From positions 124,001 through 188,000 of the forward strand of contig JAHXIP010000006.1 in NCBI GenBank assembly GCA_025655575.1: a stretch of 64,000 nt of DNA, read 5' to 3'. Positions 27,297-37,289 of this stretch are shown one piece after another; position 1 is the stretch's first letter; every line of letters starts with the position of its first letter. The notes under the pieces are model-generated. The model did no database searches. It was given only the letters and a program-made list of their open reading frames with translations, and was not told the DNA's origin. The stretch is from Candidatus Thiodiazotropha sp. (ex Monitilora ramsayi) (lineage in GTDB: Bacteria; Pseudomonadota; Gammaproteobacteria; Chromatiales; Chromatiaceae). The translations under genes were made by a program, and so were the position numbers.

Positions 27297-27499
27297 GACT
27301 GTTCTCCTGAAAGTCGTTGCACATACAAAAATATCCCTAAATAACATAAGGTTAAAGTCGCCTAATAACCTCGTGTGCAGAGAGCATTCTAGGGCAGATC
27401 TCTCAATATACAAGTACAGAGCTAACAGTTCTGAATCAAAAAAAACGCATACAAAAATCTAACTGTTGATCCTGATCCTCTCCATGCAGCCACCCACAA

Positions 27500-28267
27500 T
27501 CACGCCCATCTCTGTGAATTAAACCGCAGCAAACCTCCAGCAATCAAAGAGACCACAGAGAGTGCGCAGACAATCATCGCGCCTGCCGGCAGATCCCAAA
27601 GTGCCGCCAACAATAAACCCACACCATAACCGGATACCGCAATCATGTAGCCTGCACGATTCGCTTTCCTCTTGTTGTTGCGCACAGCGAGTGCCGGTAG
27701 AACCAAACTGGCAAAGACCAGATAGATACCCACCAATTGCACAGAAGCGGTAATGGCAACGGCAAACAGAAGGTAGAATCCCAACGATGATCGTTGCAGC
27801 CGGAAAGTGAACCATAGAATAAGGATCGCCAGGTAGAGCACCACCACGGGTATGAGTTGCTGATAACTGACCCAGAGTATCTGGCCGACCAATAGCTCTT
27901 TCAGGTATTCACCCCCATGTGGGTTGGCTGCTAAAAGCAGAATACTGACACTCGACGTGAGGACAAACAGCCCCCCGATCAATGCCTCCTGTATCTCGGC
28001 CCAACGCTTCTCAGTTAAATGAAGCAGATACGAAGCCATGAGTGCCGCGCTGACGGCAACCAACTGTACCTGCCAACCCCCAGGCGCCCAATGAAAACTA
28101 TGGGCTAGCACGATTCCCATACCCGCTGTCTGCGCCACCGCCAGATCGAGAAAGATGATTCCTCGTTGAAGCACATGTCGGCCAAGCGGTACATGTGTAG
28201 ATGCCACCACCAGGCCAGCCAGAAAGGCCGGCCCTAGGATGTTTAGGTCAAGCACCTCCCAATTCAT
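27500..28267 (-). CDS. Zinc-type ABC transporter permease (ZnuB-like, second copy)
   Basis: A 255-aa polytopic permease of the ABC-3 (ZnuB/MntB) family, with STHVPLGRHVLQRGIIFLDLAVAQTAG near the start and YLVFASLVLPALAVR later. Its start overlaps the stop of the substrate-binding protein gene (ATGA). No ATPase gene belongs to this minus-strand set, so it may share ZnuC made from the divergent operon. It is probably zinc-repressed through the shared Zur-box region, given the run of genes back to 30.7 kb. Confidence 0.85.
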   Translation of the reverse strand: MNWEVLDLNILGPAFLAGLVVASTHVPLGRHVLQRGIIFLDLAVAQTAGMGIVLAHSFHWAPGGWQVQLVAVSAALMASYLLHLTEKRWAEIQEALIGGLFVLTSSVSILLLAANPHGGEYLKELLVGQILWVSYQQLIPVVVLYLAILILWFTFRLQRSSLGFYLLFAVAITASVQLVGIYLVFASLVLPALAVRNNKRKANRAGYMIAVSGYGVGLLLAALWDLPAGAMIVCALSVVSLIAGGLLRFNSQRWA

Positions 28268-29169
28268 GATTTCACCTTGAGAAGTCGCTTCAGTGTTTCA
28301 TCAAAAAGCGTGAACAGATCGGTGACCCCTTCTCCACCCCCCACGGTGTAGGGAAGTTCAACTGCCACAATTCCCGTCAGCTGAGAGAGCCGCTTGGCGG
28401 CCTTGGGATTCTGGTAGTGGGTATAGACAATCGCACTGGCCGGCATCTCCGTCAGCGTATGTTTCAGCTTAGCGAGATGCCCTGCCGAGGTTGGCAGGCC
28501 CGGCTTTGGCTCCAGAGCGCCCACTTTTTCAATGTGCAGCCAATCAAACAGATAGTCCCAGTCCTGATGATGCACCACCAACCTCATGCCTTTCAGCGGT
28601 TCAGCGAGCCGTTGCCACCGCTCCATTGCCAACTGCCAACGATGCTTAAAATCCGCAAAGCGGGATTGATAGTACTGGGCATTCGACGGATCGAGTGAGA
28701 TCAGGCGCTCGTTCAACGCCGATGCGATCTGCAATAACCTTCGGGGGTCAAGATGAACATGCGGATTACCGGAGGCATGCACATCGCCCATGGAGCGATC
28801 CACCTTTTCCGGGATACCCAAACGGTCAACCCACTGTGCAGCTTCAAAATAACCCGTCTGTCCCGCCAGGACTTTTCGATTGCCTGCCTGACGTTGCAGC
28901 ATTGGCAACCAGCCAATTTCCAATTCAGCACCGCTGCATACCAATAAATCAGCCCGTCGTACTTTTGCGATCAAGCTGGGCCGTGCCTCGATACGATGCG
29001 GGTCCTGATGAGCAGTGGTTGCTGAAGTGGTTAACACCCGATCACCACCCAACTCTTTTACCAAGGACGCCCACTCCGGTTCACAGGCAAAGATATTGAG
29101 CTGTGAGAATGCGATTTGCGGCAATCCTATTCCCATCACAATCAGAACCAAACACAGTGTATATTTCAT
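28264..29169 (-). CDS. Zinc/metal ABC transporter substrate-binding protein (ZnuA-like, second copy)
   Basis: A 301-aa periplasmic protein with a signal ending near AFSQL. Likely metal-ligand regions are AHQDPHRIEARPS, NPHVHLDP, VVHHQDWDYLF and the C-terminal YTHYQNPKAAK. Unlike the copy encoded at 30.9 kb, it lacks the long His-rich loop. Conserved order with an outer-membrane protein upstream and a ZnuB-like permease downstream supports zinc uptake. Confidence 0.85.
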   Translation of the reverse strand: MKYTLCLVLIVMGIGLPQIAFSQLNIFACEPEWASLVKELGGDRVLTTSATTAHQDPHRIEARPSLIAKVRRADLLVCSGAELEIGWLPMLQRQAGNRKVLAGQTGYFEAAQWVDRLGIPEKVDRSMGDVHASGNPHVHLDPRRLLQIASALNERLISLDPSNAQYYQSRFADFKHRWQLAMERWQRLAEPLKGMRLVVHHQDWDYLFDWLHIEKVGALEPKPGLPTSAGHLAKLKHTLTEMPASAIVYTHYQNPKAAKRLSQLTGIVAVELPYTVGGGEGVTDLFTLFDETLKRLLKVKS

Positions 29170-29180
29170 TGGACAGTCCC

Positions 29181-30389
29181 CTAAAACTGGTGCGCACCAT
29201 GAGGACCAAGACTCATGATGTACTGCAGCGTGAGAATATTGTCCGTGTCTTCGTAGGAATCATCCTTGGCGTACTGCAATCGCACCCGGCTGTATTCACT
29301 GTGCGAGTAATCACCCATCAGGGTCAGCCGTTCAGGTGTATGGCCCTCATTATCGAGACCCGCTTCTGCCAGCACCGCTTGATCCGATCCCCGGTTATCC
29401 GAATCAAGTCGGTCGTAGCGCAGGCCTACCCGCCAGCGTGGTATGAACTGATAGACCGCCTGTAGATACCAACCCTTCTGTTCTCCATCGTAGGTGGTCG
29501 ATTCGGGTGTAACGGAACCGTCATCCATGACCACTGTTCCTTCTTCATCACGGATGAAATACTCACCCTGCAGTTTCAGGTTTCTCTCACTGGCATTGCC
29601 TTGAGGCGCCCATTTCCAGACAAAATCGATACCGCTGATACGACTGTCACCCGTATAAGTCGGGATCTCATGGGCGCCGCCATCATGATGGTGTCCACCG
29701 GATGTACGATTCTCGATATCGGCCTGCCAATGAGAGAGACCGACCTGCCAGGCCTGGCTCTCCCCAATGTCACCCCCGATCTTGGCAAACAGACTGTTTG
29801 CCCCTGCACCGCCATGACTGGCGCCGCCTGCTGGGAATCGCTCACCACGAGTAATCTCACCACCGAGCTTGAGATAGAGTTCAGTGGGTGCTACCCAACT
29901 GATTTGCAGTCCGTCATCGCGCAACTGGTCACCAAACAAACCCCGATAGATCAGTGGGGCATCAGAAAAATCCCAAGCGTGGGGGTGTTGCTGATTCAGG
30001 TAACCGATCGCGGAGAAGAAACGCCCACCCTTGACAGTCAGACCGTTACCCAAAGCCAATGTCTCGATGTAGGCCTCCTCGAGTTCCACCTCCGTTTCAC
30101 CTTCATGGTCGGCGATAACGGCTGTCATCTTGCCGTAGAACATGTCATCCACATTAGCGCTGATGGCCAATTCATTATGCCCAAGATGGAAGCCCTCTTC
30201 TCCGCGACCCGCTTCTCCCCCAAGCATAAAGCCGGGCAGTTCATAGTCTGTTTCATTTTCATAGGCACTGAAACGGCCATCAAGTATCAGACTGATTGCA
30301 GGATTGAAACTCTCGCTTTCAGCAGCATAAACGGGCGTTAAACCCAACACCAGTGATAGCGTTGAAATATGTGAAATACGCTTAATCAT
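29181..30389 (-). CDS. Outer-membrane beta-barrel protein of the zinc locus
   Basis: A 402-aa protein with a signal peptide ending VYAAE. The rest is alternating-hydrophobicity strands ending in Phe (GPHGAHQF), as in outer-membrane barrels. Visible are KGGRFFSAIGYLN (porin-like), a His-rich loop (TSGGHHHDGGAHE) and a C-terminal set of LRYDRLDSD-type strands. The His-rich external loop and the ZnuA/ZnuB genes just downstream suggest a zinc-uptake porin. The exact family is not assigned. Confidence 0.75.
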   Translation of the reverse strand: MIKRISHISTLSLVLGLTPVYAAESESFNPAISLILDGRFSAYENETDYELPGFMLGGEAGRGEEGFHLGHNELAISANVDDMFYGKMTAVIADHEGETEVELEEAYIETLALGNGLTVKGGRFFSAIGYLNQQHPHAWDFSDAPLIYRGLFGDQLRDDGLQISWVAPTELYLKLGGEITRGERFPAGGASHGGAGANSLFAKIGGDIGESQAWQVGLSHWQADIENRTSGGHHHDGGAHEIPTYTGDSRISGIDFVWKWAPQGNASERNLKLQGEYFIRDEEGTVVMDDGSVTPESTTYDGEQKGWYLQAVYQFIPRWRVGLRYDRLDSDNRGSDQAVLAEAGLDNEGHTPERLTLMGDYSHSEYSRVRLQYAKDDSYEDTDNILTLQYIMSLGPHGAHQF

Positions 30390-30465
30390 CTAAGCTCTCC
30401 AAATAACACAGGACAGCGCACTAGCTCGCACTGCCAATAAAAAACAATGGTTTGTTGATCTGTGC

Positions 30466-30732
30466 TTAGGCGGTTGCAGGGGGTGCGCGAATGCGGCAAA
30501 AGTTGGCGGCAAGTGCGATCAGTCCTTCAGACGATCCCGCTCGTATGCCAGAGAAAACCCGATTGGTTTTGAGAGAAAGAAGAGACGGTGCAACAAAATG
30601 ATCCTGAGAATGGGCTACCAGACAGTCTTCGCAGACTTCATCCTGATCATGGTCGTGATAGAGATGATCGACCCATAGCCCCTGAGAAATCAGGACAACG
30701 AGCGCCAACAGTGTAAGCCGTATTTTTTTCAT
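30466..30732 (-). CDS. Small His/Cys-rich envelope protein of the zinc locus
   Basis: About 88 aa from the ATG at 30732 (MKKIRLTLLAL); an alternative start MKRDS lies a few codons upstream. After a hydrophobic signal or anchor it has DHLYHDHDQDEVCEDCLVAH, a run of possible zinc ligands, then a C-terminal stretch with the Pro-rich end RAPPATA. It is the gene closest to the Zur boxes on the minus strand. It resembles small DUF2946-like proteins found at metal loci; function unknown. Confidence 0.7.
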   Translation of the reverse strand: MKKIRLTLLALVVLISQGLWVDHLYHDHDQDEVCEDCLVAHSQDHFVAPSLLSLKTNRVFSGIRAGSSEGLIALAANFCRIRAPPATA

Positions 30733-30813
30733 TGAATCCCGTTTCATTCCGGGGTGCTTCACGTCTATCAGGTACCAAAGCGATATCAACCAGCCCTACC
30801 GGGGGCTCGGATA

Positions 30814-30844
30814 TTGTTATAATATAACGTAACATTATGTAACA
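30814..30844. promoter_or_regulatory. Tandem Zur boxes in the divergent zinc promoter
   Basis: GTTATAATATAAC is close to the gammaproteobacterial Zur-box core (TGTTATAATATAACA), followed at once by the near-palindrome GTAACATTATGTAAC. Both lie in the 140 bp between the minus-strand small gene and znuA, so one region can repress both operons when zinc is plentiful. A zur gene two genes downstream supports this. Confidence 0.75.
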
Positions 30845-30872
30845 ACCCTGTGCAAGAGATGCAAACTGACAG

Positions 30873-31823
30873 ATGTTCAAGCTAAAACTATTTCTCAAAT
30901 ATGCGCTCTGCCTGCTCGTACTGAATTTGTTCAGCCCACTGATTCAGGCCGAACCCAAGGTGGTTGTCAGCATTAAACCGATTCATTCGCTGATTGCAGG
31001 GTTGATGCGTGACATTGGCGAACCCCTACTCCTTATTGATGACAATCAGTCCCCTCACAATATGAGCCTCAGACCCTCCAATGCGCGTGCGTTGAATGAG
31101 GCTGATCTGATTGTATGGATTGGAAGCAGCTTAGAGCCTTCCCTCTCCCGCCTGCTTGATTCTCACAATCATGATGCAGAAGTGGTCTCTATGATCGACA
31201 CACCGGGACTACTTCTTCTACCGATGCGCGTCAATCATGATTGGGAAACGCATCAGCATATAGAGCATCACCAAAAGGTTAATAATCATTCAGCTTCTGG
31301 TACGCAAACCTGGGACAACCACATCTGGTTGTCACCGGATAACGCTATCCTGATGGTCCGGCACTTAACTCAGGTTCTGATTCGACTCGATGAATTACAT
31401 AGTGAGCAGTACCTTAAAAACAGTCGATCTCTTATCAATCGTTTACAGGCTCTCGATAGAGATCTTGCAAGCAGAATAACCGCTGTTCATGAGACTCCCT
31501 TTATTGTGTTTCACGATGCCTACCACTATTTTGAACAGCACTTCCAACTAAACGCTGTGGGTTCGGTAAGCGTCAGTCCTGAACGTTTATCCGGCGCCCG
31601 ACACATCCACGATCTTCGGCAAAAGATCCGTCACCTGAATGCTCGCTGTGTCTTCACCGAACCCCAGTTCGAACCCAAACTGGTTCGTACCTTGGTGGAT
31701 GGGACGCAGGTACGAATCGGTCAGCTTGATCCGTTAGGTCAGGCTCTTCCATCTGGGCCCGATACCTATTTCACACTGATGCAACGCCTTTCTGAGAACT
31801 TGATCGAATGCCTCACGGAGTAA
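30873..31823 (+). CDS. znuA: Zinc ABC transporter substrate-binding protein ZnuA
   Basis: A 316-aa periplasmic protein with signal peptide ending IQAEP. It has the cluster A-I motifs SIKPIHSLIAGLM, DNQSPHNMSLRPS, and NHIWLSPDNA, and the His/Asp-rich loop WETHQHIEHHQKVNNHS near residue 125, the flexible zinc-scavenging loop of ZnuA. The last ligand region is FVFHDAYHYFEQHF-like. First gene of a znuA-zur-znuC-znuB operon controlled by the adjacent Zur boxes. Confidence 0.95.
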   Translation: MFKLKLFLKYALCLLVLNLFSPLIQAEPKVVVSIKPIHSLIAGLMRDIGEPLLLIDDNQSPHNMSLRPSNARALNEADLIVWIGSSLEPSLSRLLDSHNHDAEVVSMIDTPGLLLLPMRVNHDWETHQHIEHHQKVNNHSASGTQTWDNHIWLSPDNAILMVRHLTQVLIRLDELHSEQYLKNSRSLINRLQALDRDLASRITAVHETPFIVFHDAYHYFEQHFQLNAVGSVSVSPERLSGARHIHDLRQKIRHLNARCVFTEPQFEPKLVRTLVDGTQVRIGQLDPLGQALPSGPDTYFTLMQRLSENLIECLTE

Positions 31824-31827
31824 ATCA

Positions 31828-32328
31828 ATGAGTCGACTCAAACATCCGAAGCAATTCCCGGCTGCCGACCATGATCATAAAACCTGCATAACACACGCCC
31901 TTCAGGAGGCAGAGGCTTACTGTAAGCAACAGGGTCTGCGCTTAACTGAATTACGCCGTCGCGTACTGGAGCTGATCTGGGCCAACCATCAGCCTGTCGG
32001 CGCCTACGATCTGCTGGAACAATTGACCCGAGAAGGACGTAAAGCAGCCCCCCCTACCATCTATCGTTCTCTCGACTTTCTCATGCAAAGCGGCCTCATC
32101 CACCGTATCACTTCACTCAACGCCTATGTCGGCTGTAATCACCCCGGGCTTGATCATGCCGCGCAGTTCTTTATCTGCGAATACTGTGGACAGGCAGCAG
32201 AAATGGACGATGCCCAGATAGTGTCAGCCATTGCCAAGGATGCCAAGCGGCTTGGCTTCACGGTTGAGAAACGAACGATTGAAGTCGCTGGTATTTGTGC
32301 CCACTGCAGACATCATTCAGAAACATGA
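31828..32328 (+). CDS. zur: Zinc uptake regulator Zur (Fur family)
   Basis: A 166-aa Fur-family repressor. The N-terminal winged helix has [24 protein letters not shown] and [20 protein letters not shown]; the C-terminal dimerisation domain has [14 protein letters not shown] and [10 protein letters not shown], two Cys pairs forming the structural zinc site. It lacks the second Fe-site pattern typical of Fur, and its place among znu genes identifies Zur. Its TGA overlaps the ATG of znuC (ATGA). Confidence 0.95.
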   Translation: MSRLKHPKQFPAADHDHKTCITHALQEAEAYCKQQGLRLTELRRRVLELIWANHQPVGAYDLLEQLTREGRKAAPPTIYRSLDFLMQSGLIHRITSLNAYVGCNHPGLDHAAQFFICEYCGQAAEMDDAQIVSAIAKDAKRLGFTVEKRTIEVAGICAHCRHHSET

Positions 32329-33095
32329 ACACAACAGCCAAACCACTCATCGAAGCCAATGGTATCAGTGTTAAGCTGCAGGGGCGGCAGATACTGGAAC
32401 AGGTCAGTCTTAGTGTAGGGCGGGGAGAGATCGTCACACTAATCGGACCGAATGGCGCCGGTAAAACAACCTTGGTACGAGTCATTCTTGGCCTTCTCAA
32501 GGCCAACGAAGGCAGTATAAAAAAGCAACCCAATCTGTGTATCGGCTATATGCCGCAGCGACTCGCTTTATCGGAAAATATGCCCCTGACCGTCAAACGC
32601 TTCCTCTCTCTCGGATACAGGCGTCAGGAGAGTGAGATGCTGGGGATTGTCAACGAACTGGATATCGAACCGCTACTCGATAGCCCGATGCAACGTCTCT
32701 CCGGTGGTGAGCACCAGCGTGTATTGTTGGCCCGTGCACTGCTTCGACAGCCGGATCTGCTGGTCCTCGACGAACCGGTGCAGGGGGTGGATATTACCGG
32801 GCAGGCGGCACTCTATGCCCTGATCACCCAAATTCGCGATCGATTCGGCTGTGGTGTTTTAATGATCTCACACGACCTTCATCTGGTGATGTCGACAACC
32901 GATCAGGTGCTTTGTCTGAATCACCATGTCTGCTGCTCCGGCCATCCGGAGAGCGTCAGCCAGCACCCTGCTTACCTGGAACTATTCGGCGCGGCAGCAA
33001 GCGCCAAACTGGCGGTTTACACCCATCACCACGATCACACTCATGATATTCATGGCGATATCAAATCCCCACCAAAGGTAAATCATCATGGATGA
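32325..33095 (+). CDS. znuC: Zinc ABC transporter ATPase ZnuC
   Basis: A 256-aa ATPase starting at ATG 32325, which overlaps the zur stop codon. Walker A is GPNGAGKTT, the signature [15 protein letters not shown], Walker [13 protein letters not shown]. The C-terminus is His-rich ([14 protein letters not shown]), as in many ZnuC proteins. It is the only zinc-type ATPase in this locus, so it may energise both ZnuB permeases. Confidence 0.95.
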   Translation: MNTTAKPLIEANGISVKLQGRQILEQVSLSVGRGEIVTLIGPNGAGKTTLVRVILGLLKANEGSIKKQPNLCIGYMPQRLALSENMPLTVKRFLSLGYRRQESEMLGIVNELDIEPLLDSPMQRLSGGEHQRVLLARALLRQPDLLVLDEPVQGVDITGQAALYALITQIRDRFGCGVLMISHDLHLVMSTTDQVLCLNHHVCCSGHPESVSQHPAYLELFGAAASAKLAVYTHHHDHTHDIHGDIKSPPKVNHHG

Positions 33096-33873
33096 CTTTC
33101 TTCTGCGGGCATTGGCCGCCGGCTTGGGTGTCGCATTGGTGGCCGGACCGCTGGGCGTGTTTGTGGTGTGGCGCCGCATGGCATATTTCGGTGACACTCT
33201 TGCCCACTCCGCATTGCTCGGTGTCGCACTGGGCTTTCTGCTTGGCATCAATCTCAATCTCTCCGTGATCGCACTGGGTATGCTGCTGGCACTGCTACTC
33301 GTCGGCATGAGCCGAAACCGTCAGCTATCCAGAGACACCCAACTCGGCATACTGGCGCACAGTGCCCTGTCACTGGGACTGGTTGTGATGGCATTTCAAA
33401 CTTCGGTACGTGTCGATCTGATGGGTTATCTGTTTGGTGACATCCTGGCTGTGACCACCAACGACCTGCTCTGGGTCTGGGGTGGTGGTCTTTCGGTGCT
33501 GCTGGTCTTGTTCATGATCTGGCGTCCCCTACTCTCCCTGACGGTGCATGAAGAACTGGCCCAGGTGGAAGGGGTGCCTGTAGGCATGATGCGGTTGGTT
33601 TTCATGTTGCTTATTGCCCTGGTAATCGCCGTCTCCATGAAAATCGTCGGTGTGTTGCTGATCACCTCCATGATGATCATCCCGGCAGCGGCGGCAAGGC
33701 GCTTCAGCCACACGCCTGAGCAGATGGCGTTAATGGCTGCGGCGGTTGGCTCACTCTCCGTGGTCCTGGGGCTTACCGGTTCCTGGCAATGGGATACGCC
33801 GGCCGGACCCTCGGTTGTCGTGGCGGCGGCCATGCTGTTCGGATTGACCCAGCTTGTGAGGCAGCCGGCATGA
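33088..33873 (+). CDS. znuB: Zinc ABC transporter permease ZnuB
   Basis: A 261-aa polytopic permease with [24 protein letters not shown] near the start and [23 protein letters not shown] at the C-terminus, the ZnuB/ABC-3 signature. Overlaps znuC by eight bases. Last gene of the plus-strand zinc operon. Confidence 0.95.
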   Translation: MDDFLLRALAAGLGVALVAGPLGVFVVWRRMAYFGDTLAHSALLGVALGFLLGINLNLSVIALGMLLALLLVGMSRNRQLSRDTQLGILAHSALSLGLVVMAFQTSVRVDLMGYLFGDILAVTTNDLLWVWGGGLSVLLVLFMIWRPLLSLTVHEELAQVEGVPVGMMRLVFMLLIALVIAVSMKIVGVLLITSMMIIPAAAARRFSHTPEQMALMAAAVGSLSVVLGLTGSWQWDTPAGPSVVVAAAMLFGLTQLVRQPA

Positions 33874-34065
33874 TCGAATCCATGAAACCAGTCCAGAGAT
33901 TAGTGCTCGACAATCATGCAGATCTGATGCATCCTGCCGATAACCATACTCAGCATGTAGGTATTTTCAAGATCCTGCCAGGATGGTGGATAGGGCTACT
34001 TGGAGAACTCCATATCCGTGGCTGTTTTTTTCCGTTCAATAAGGAACAATCTCCGCTATCACAGG

Positions 34066-35856
34066 ATGAATACAGCGCACTTCGCCATCGGTTTTACCGT
34101 CTGGCTGCTTCCCCTATTCTGCCACGCAGGCCCACCTCCAATACGCTCGGCAAGCGAACTCGACTACCCTCCCTTCTCCATCGTGCGCGAAGACAACAGT
34201 GCTGGCGGCTTCTCTGTGGAATTGATGCAGGCCACCGTCCAGGCAATGGGTCGCGAGGTCACTTTTGAGGTCGGACCCTGGGCGGAAATCAAACAGGATC
34301 TCGAGGCGGGCCACCTGGAGGCACTGCCGCTCGTGGGCCGTACCCCGGAACGGGAAGCGTTCTTCGATTTCACCGTACCCTACATCAGCCTTTTTGGTGC
34401 CGTTTTCGTACGTGATAACGAAAACCGCATTAAGCTGCCGGAAGACCTAGGTGGAATTCGCATTGGTGTCTTGCAGGGTGACAATGCAGAAGAGTATGTA
34501 CGACGGGAGGGAATTACCGACCGGATTGTGGCGACAAGATCCTATGAAGACGCATTCATGAAATTGTCAGAAGGAGAAATTGATGCGGTCGTGGCACAAC
34601 GGCTGGTCGGTCTCACGCTGATCGACAAACTTGGACTGGATGGCATTAAAACGGCCATTGCCCCTCTGCCGGGCCTTAAACAGGATTTCTGTTTCGCTGT
34701 CACTGAAGGCAACAAGGAACTGCTCGCCCTGCTCAACGAGGGACTATCGGTCATCATCGCCAATGGAACCTATGAGCAACTACGTGAAAAATGGCTCGGG
34801 ATTTTGGACAGGGAGAAAAACCAAAAGCTGCTCTACTTTCAGGTTGCCACCGGGTTAATGGGAGCAATCTCACTCATTTTATTTACGCTTTTTGTTTATC
34901 AACATTGGAAGGAACATCGCAATCTAAAAATCAATGAAGAGAAATTCCGCACACTGTTCGAGAACATGGCCCAGGGCGCTTTCTATCAAAGAGCTGACGG
35001 GGTTCTGCTCGATATCAATCGTGCCGGACTCGAGCTGTTCGGCATCACTCATGATCAATTTTTGGGAAGGACTTCAATGGATCCCCAGTGGAAGGTGATC
35101 TGTGAAGACGGCTCAGAGATACCGGGCGCGCAGCACCCCTCAATGCAGGCTTTAAGCACGGGCAAGCCGGTCAAGGGTGCCATTCTTGGCGTCTACAACC
35201 CTCAAAGAGAGGACTATGTCTGGCTGAATGTCACCGCCATCCCGCAATTCCTGCCGGGAGAAAACAGTCCGTTCCAGACATTTGTGACGATGCACGACAT
35301 CTCAGCAAGAATAGCGACCGAGGAGAGACTCAAGCAGCAGGCGACGCACGATCCCTTAACCGGTCTCTATAACCGCAAAGCACTGGAGGAGAGGTTAACC
35401 CGGGAAATAGCACGGTGCGTTCGGTATAACCACCGGCTTTCGATCTTTATGCTGGACATAGACCACTTCAAACAAATCAACGATCAATATGGCCACCAGA
35501 TCGGAGATACGGTACTAACGAATTTAACAACATTGTTTGAACGCAGTGTTCGTAAGTCGGACTATGCCGCTCGATATGGGGGAGAGGAGTTTGTCATTGT
35601 CCTCTCCGAGACGACACTCGACCAAGCCAAAGACCTGGCTGAGCGACTTCGCCAACAAATTGCCGATCATTCTATTCGTCTGGAAGACAACGAAGAGATC
35701 CAGTTAACCATCAGTATCGGCGTCGCCACCTACCCGGATCATGCCGATTCGTGGAAAGCGCTGCTGAAAGCGGCAGACATGGCCATGTATGCCGCGAAAA
35801 AAGCCGGGCGCAACCAAGTGAAAACACCCAACAATGTGAGTGATCCACAAGGATAG
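34066..35856 (+). CDS. Periplasmic-sensing diguanylate cyclase (SBP_bac_3-PAS-GGDEF)
   Basis: About 596 aa from the ATG at 34066 (MNTAHFAIGFTVWLLPLFCHAG, a signal peptide); the track start at 34000 is possible. A periplasmic solute-binding (SBP_bac_3) domain covers roughly residues 25-255 (LDYPPFSIVREDNS, KLPEDLGGIRIGVLQGD). A membrane helix follows (GLMGAISLILFTLFVYQHW), then a PAS domain (FENMAQGAFYQRADG) and a GGDEF domain with intact GGEEF in YGGEEFVIVLSE. It should make c-di-GMP in response to a small periplasmic ligand. No obvious operon partners. Confidence 0.9.
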   Translation: MNTAHFAIGFTVWLLPLFCHAGPPPIRSASELDYPPFSIVREDNSAGGFSVELMQATVQAMGREVTFEVGPWAEIKQDLEAGHLEALPLVGRTPEREAFFDFTVPYISLFGAVFVRDNENRIKLPEDLGGIRIGVLQGDNAEEYVRREGITDRIVATRSYEDAFMKLSEGEIDAVVAQRLVGLTLIDKLGLDGIKTAIAPLPGLKQDFCFAVTEGNKELLALLNEGLSVIIANGTYEQLREKWLGILDREKNQKLLYFQVATGLMGAISLILFTLFVYQHWKEHRNLKINEEKFRTLFENMAQGAFYQRADGVLLDINRAGLELFGITHDQFLGRTSMDPQWKVICEDGSEIPGAQHPSMQALSTGKPVKGAILGVYNPQREDYVWLNVTAIPQFLPGENSPFQTFVTMHDISARIATEERLKQQATHDPLTGLYNRKALEERLTREIARCVRYNHRLSIFMLDIDHFKQINDQYGHQIGDTVLTNLTTLFERSVRKSDYAARYGGEEFVIVLSETTLDQAKDLAERLRQQIADHSIRLEDNEEIQLTISIGVATYPDHADSWKALLKAADMAMYAAKKAGRNQVKTPNNVSDPQG

Positions 35857-35942
35857 CCTGAACCCTTAATGGTGCAATTGATGTCTTGATTCGAAAGTGA
35901 ATGACCCACAATCCGATTCAGCCAAACCTGATCAGAGCATTC

Positions 35943-37289
35943 TCAAAAATAGTAACCCAGATTAATGTTGAATCGATGCTCGGTTTCCCCGCTATTGCTT
36001 CCCATGCTGCCACCGATAAAGGGTTGATTCTCAGCGCTGACAAAATCGATATAGGTATAGAGACCGCCGGCGGACACAGCCACGCCAAGTACATTCATCC
36101 AGGTATCGTCCAGACTGGCAGACTTATTGGTAATGAGTGAGTAATCGTTATAGAAAGTCAGGTTGGTAATCGGCCCCCAGGCGACCGGCAGGCTGTAAGC
36201 GATGTTGGCGGTATACGAATCAGCTTCCGCCGGAATGGTATCGTAGAAGCTATAGGCGCCGACCGCCATCAGATCCGCGCCGCCGTCCACATCGTACTCG
36301 TAAGCGCTGGCCTGTAGTTGCAGGTTCCATGGGCCATAGTCCCCGACCAGATGAATGGCATAAGCATCGTGGTCACCCACCTTATCGCTGCCGTTATGCA
36401 GTAAACCGTATTGTCCCGAAGCGCCCAGTTCGATTTTCAATCTGTCATTGACGACCCACAGATGGGCTACGCGGGCATTCCAGGTATTGTTTTCCGCCAG
36501 GATATTGGCCGGCTCATCGAAGGTGCCTTCACCCGCCACCCGGTAACCCACAACGTCATATGAGTAGCGATCCTCACGATTGTCGACAAACCCGTCCGCA
36601 CCACCCTGTTCGTCGTTCAGATAGAACCCGAAGCGAAGGTCCCAGGGCCCTGTCTTATGCAGAAATTTGATGCCGGCATCGTAGTCGTCCTCCAGACCCA
36701 CATAGTAGTTGGAGCTGAAGAAAAAGTTGTGCGAGTTATAGGGCAAAACACCAAAAGGGACTTTATGTATGCCGAGCTGACCCTGGGTCTGCTCTGAAAA
36801 ATCGTAGCCGAACCAGGCGTGGTGAACCACGTTCATGTATTGAAACCAGCGCCACTCGGCAGACAGGATGACATCCCCGATGGTGCCGTCCAGATTCAGC
36901 CTGAAGATATCGAAATCGAAGTCACCGCCCCGCTCCCGATTGCCCTGATTGTAACGTTCGTTGCTGTACTGCAAGCGTACAGCGCCGCCAACCTTGATAC
37001 CGTCAGGTACCGCTTCGGTTGTTTCATTTTCTGCTTGAGCGACATCCGCTTCGCCCTCAGCTGCTTGCGGCACCTCATCCCCGGCTTCCATCGCAGGTTG
37101 CCCCTCGACCTGTTTTTTCGCCTGGCTCTTTTTCAACAGCACCTCCAGCTCCTGGATTCGCTGCTTCATCAACTGAATCTCCTGCGCAATCCGATCCGTT
37201 TCCGTCTCTGCCGAAAGGTTGCCCGTACAGAGGACCGTCATGAGAACACCCAACAGGACCGCATATCTCATCGGAGAGAGAGCCGGCAT
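35943..37289 (-). CDS. Outer-membrane porin with N-terminal coiled coil
   Basis: A 448-aa protein. A signal peptide ends near NLSAE; residues about 25-60 form a coiled coil (DRIAQEIQLMKQRIQELEVL), then an acidic/Ala linker, then about 330 residues of beta strands ending GYYF with a terminal Phe. Strand motifs such as GQLGIHKVPFGVLPYNSHN resemble the OprO/OprP-like phosphate-selective porin group. The coiled coil probably anchors to or spans the periplasm. Divergent from the BCCT transporter; substrate unknown. Confidence 0.82.
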   Translation of the reverse strand: MPALSPMRYAVLLGVLMTVLCTGNLSAETETDRIAQEIQLMKQRIQELEVLLKKSQAKKQVEGQPAMEAGDEVPQAAEGEADVAQAENETTEAVPDGIKVGGAVRLQYSNERYNQGNRERGGDFDFDIFRLNLDGTIGDVILSAEWRWFQYMNVVHHAWFGYDFSEQTQGQLGIHKVPFGVLPYNSHNFFFSSNYYVGLEDDYDAGIKFLHKTGPWDLRFGFYLNDEQGGADGFVDNREDRYSYDVVGYRVAGEGTFDEPANILAENNTWNARVAHLWVVNDRLKIELGASGQYGLLHNGSDKVGDHDAYAIHLVGDYGPWNLQLQASAYEYDVDGGADLMAVGAYSFYDTIPAEADSYTANIAYSLPVAWGPITNLTFYNDYSLITNKSASLDDTWMNVLGVAVSAGGLYTYIDFVSAENQPFIGGSMGSNSGETEHRFNINLGYYF

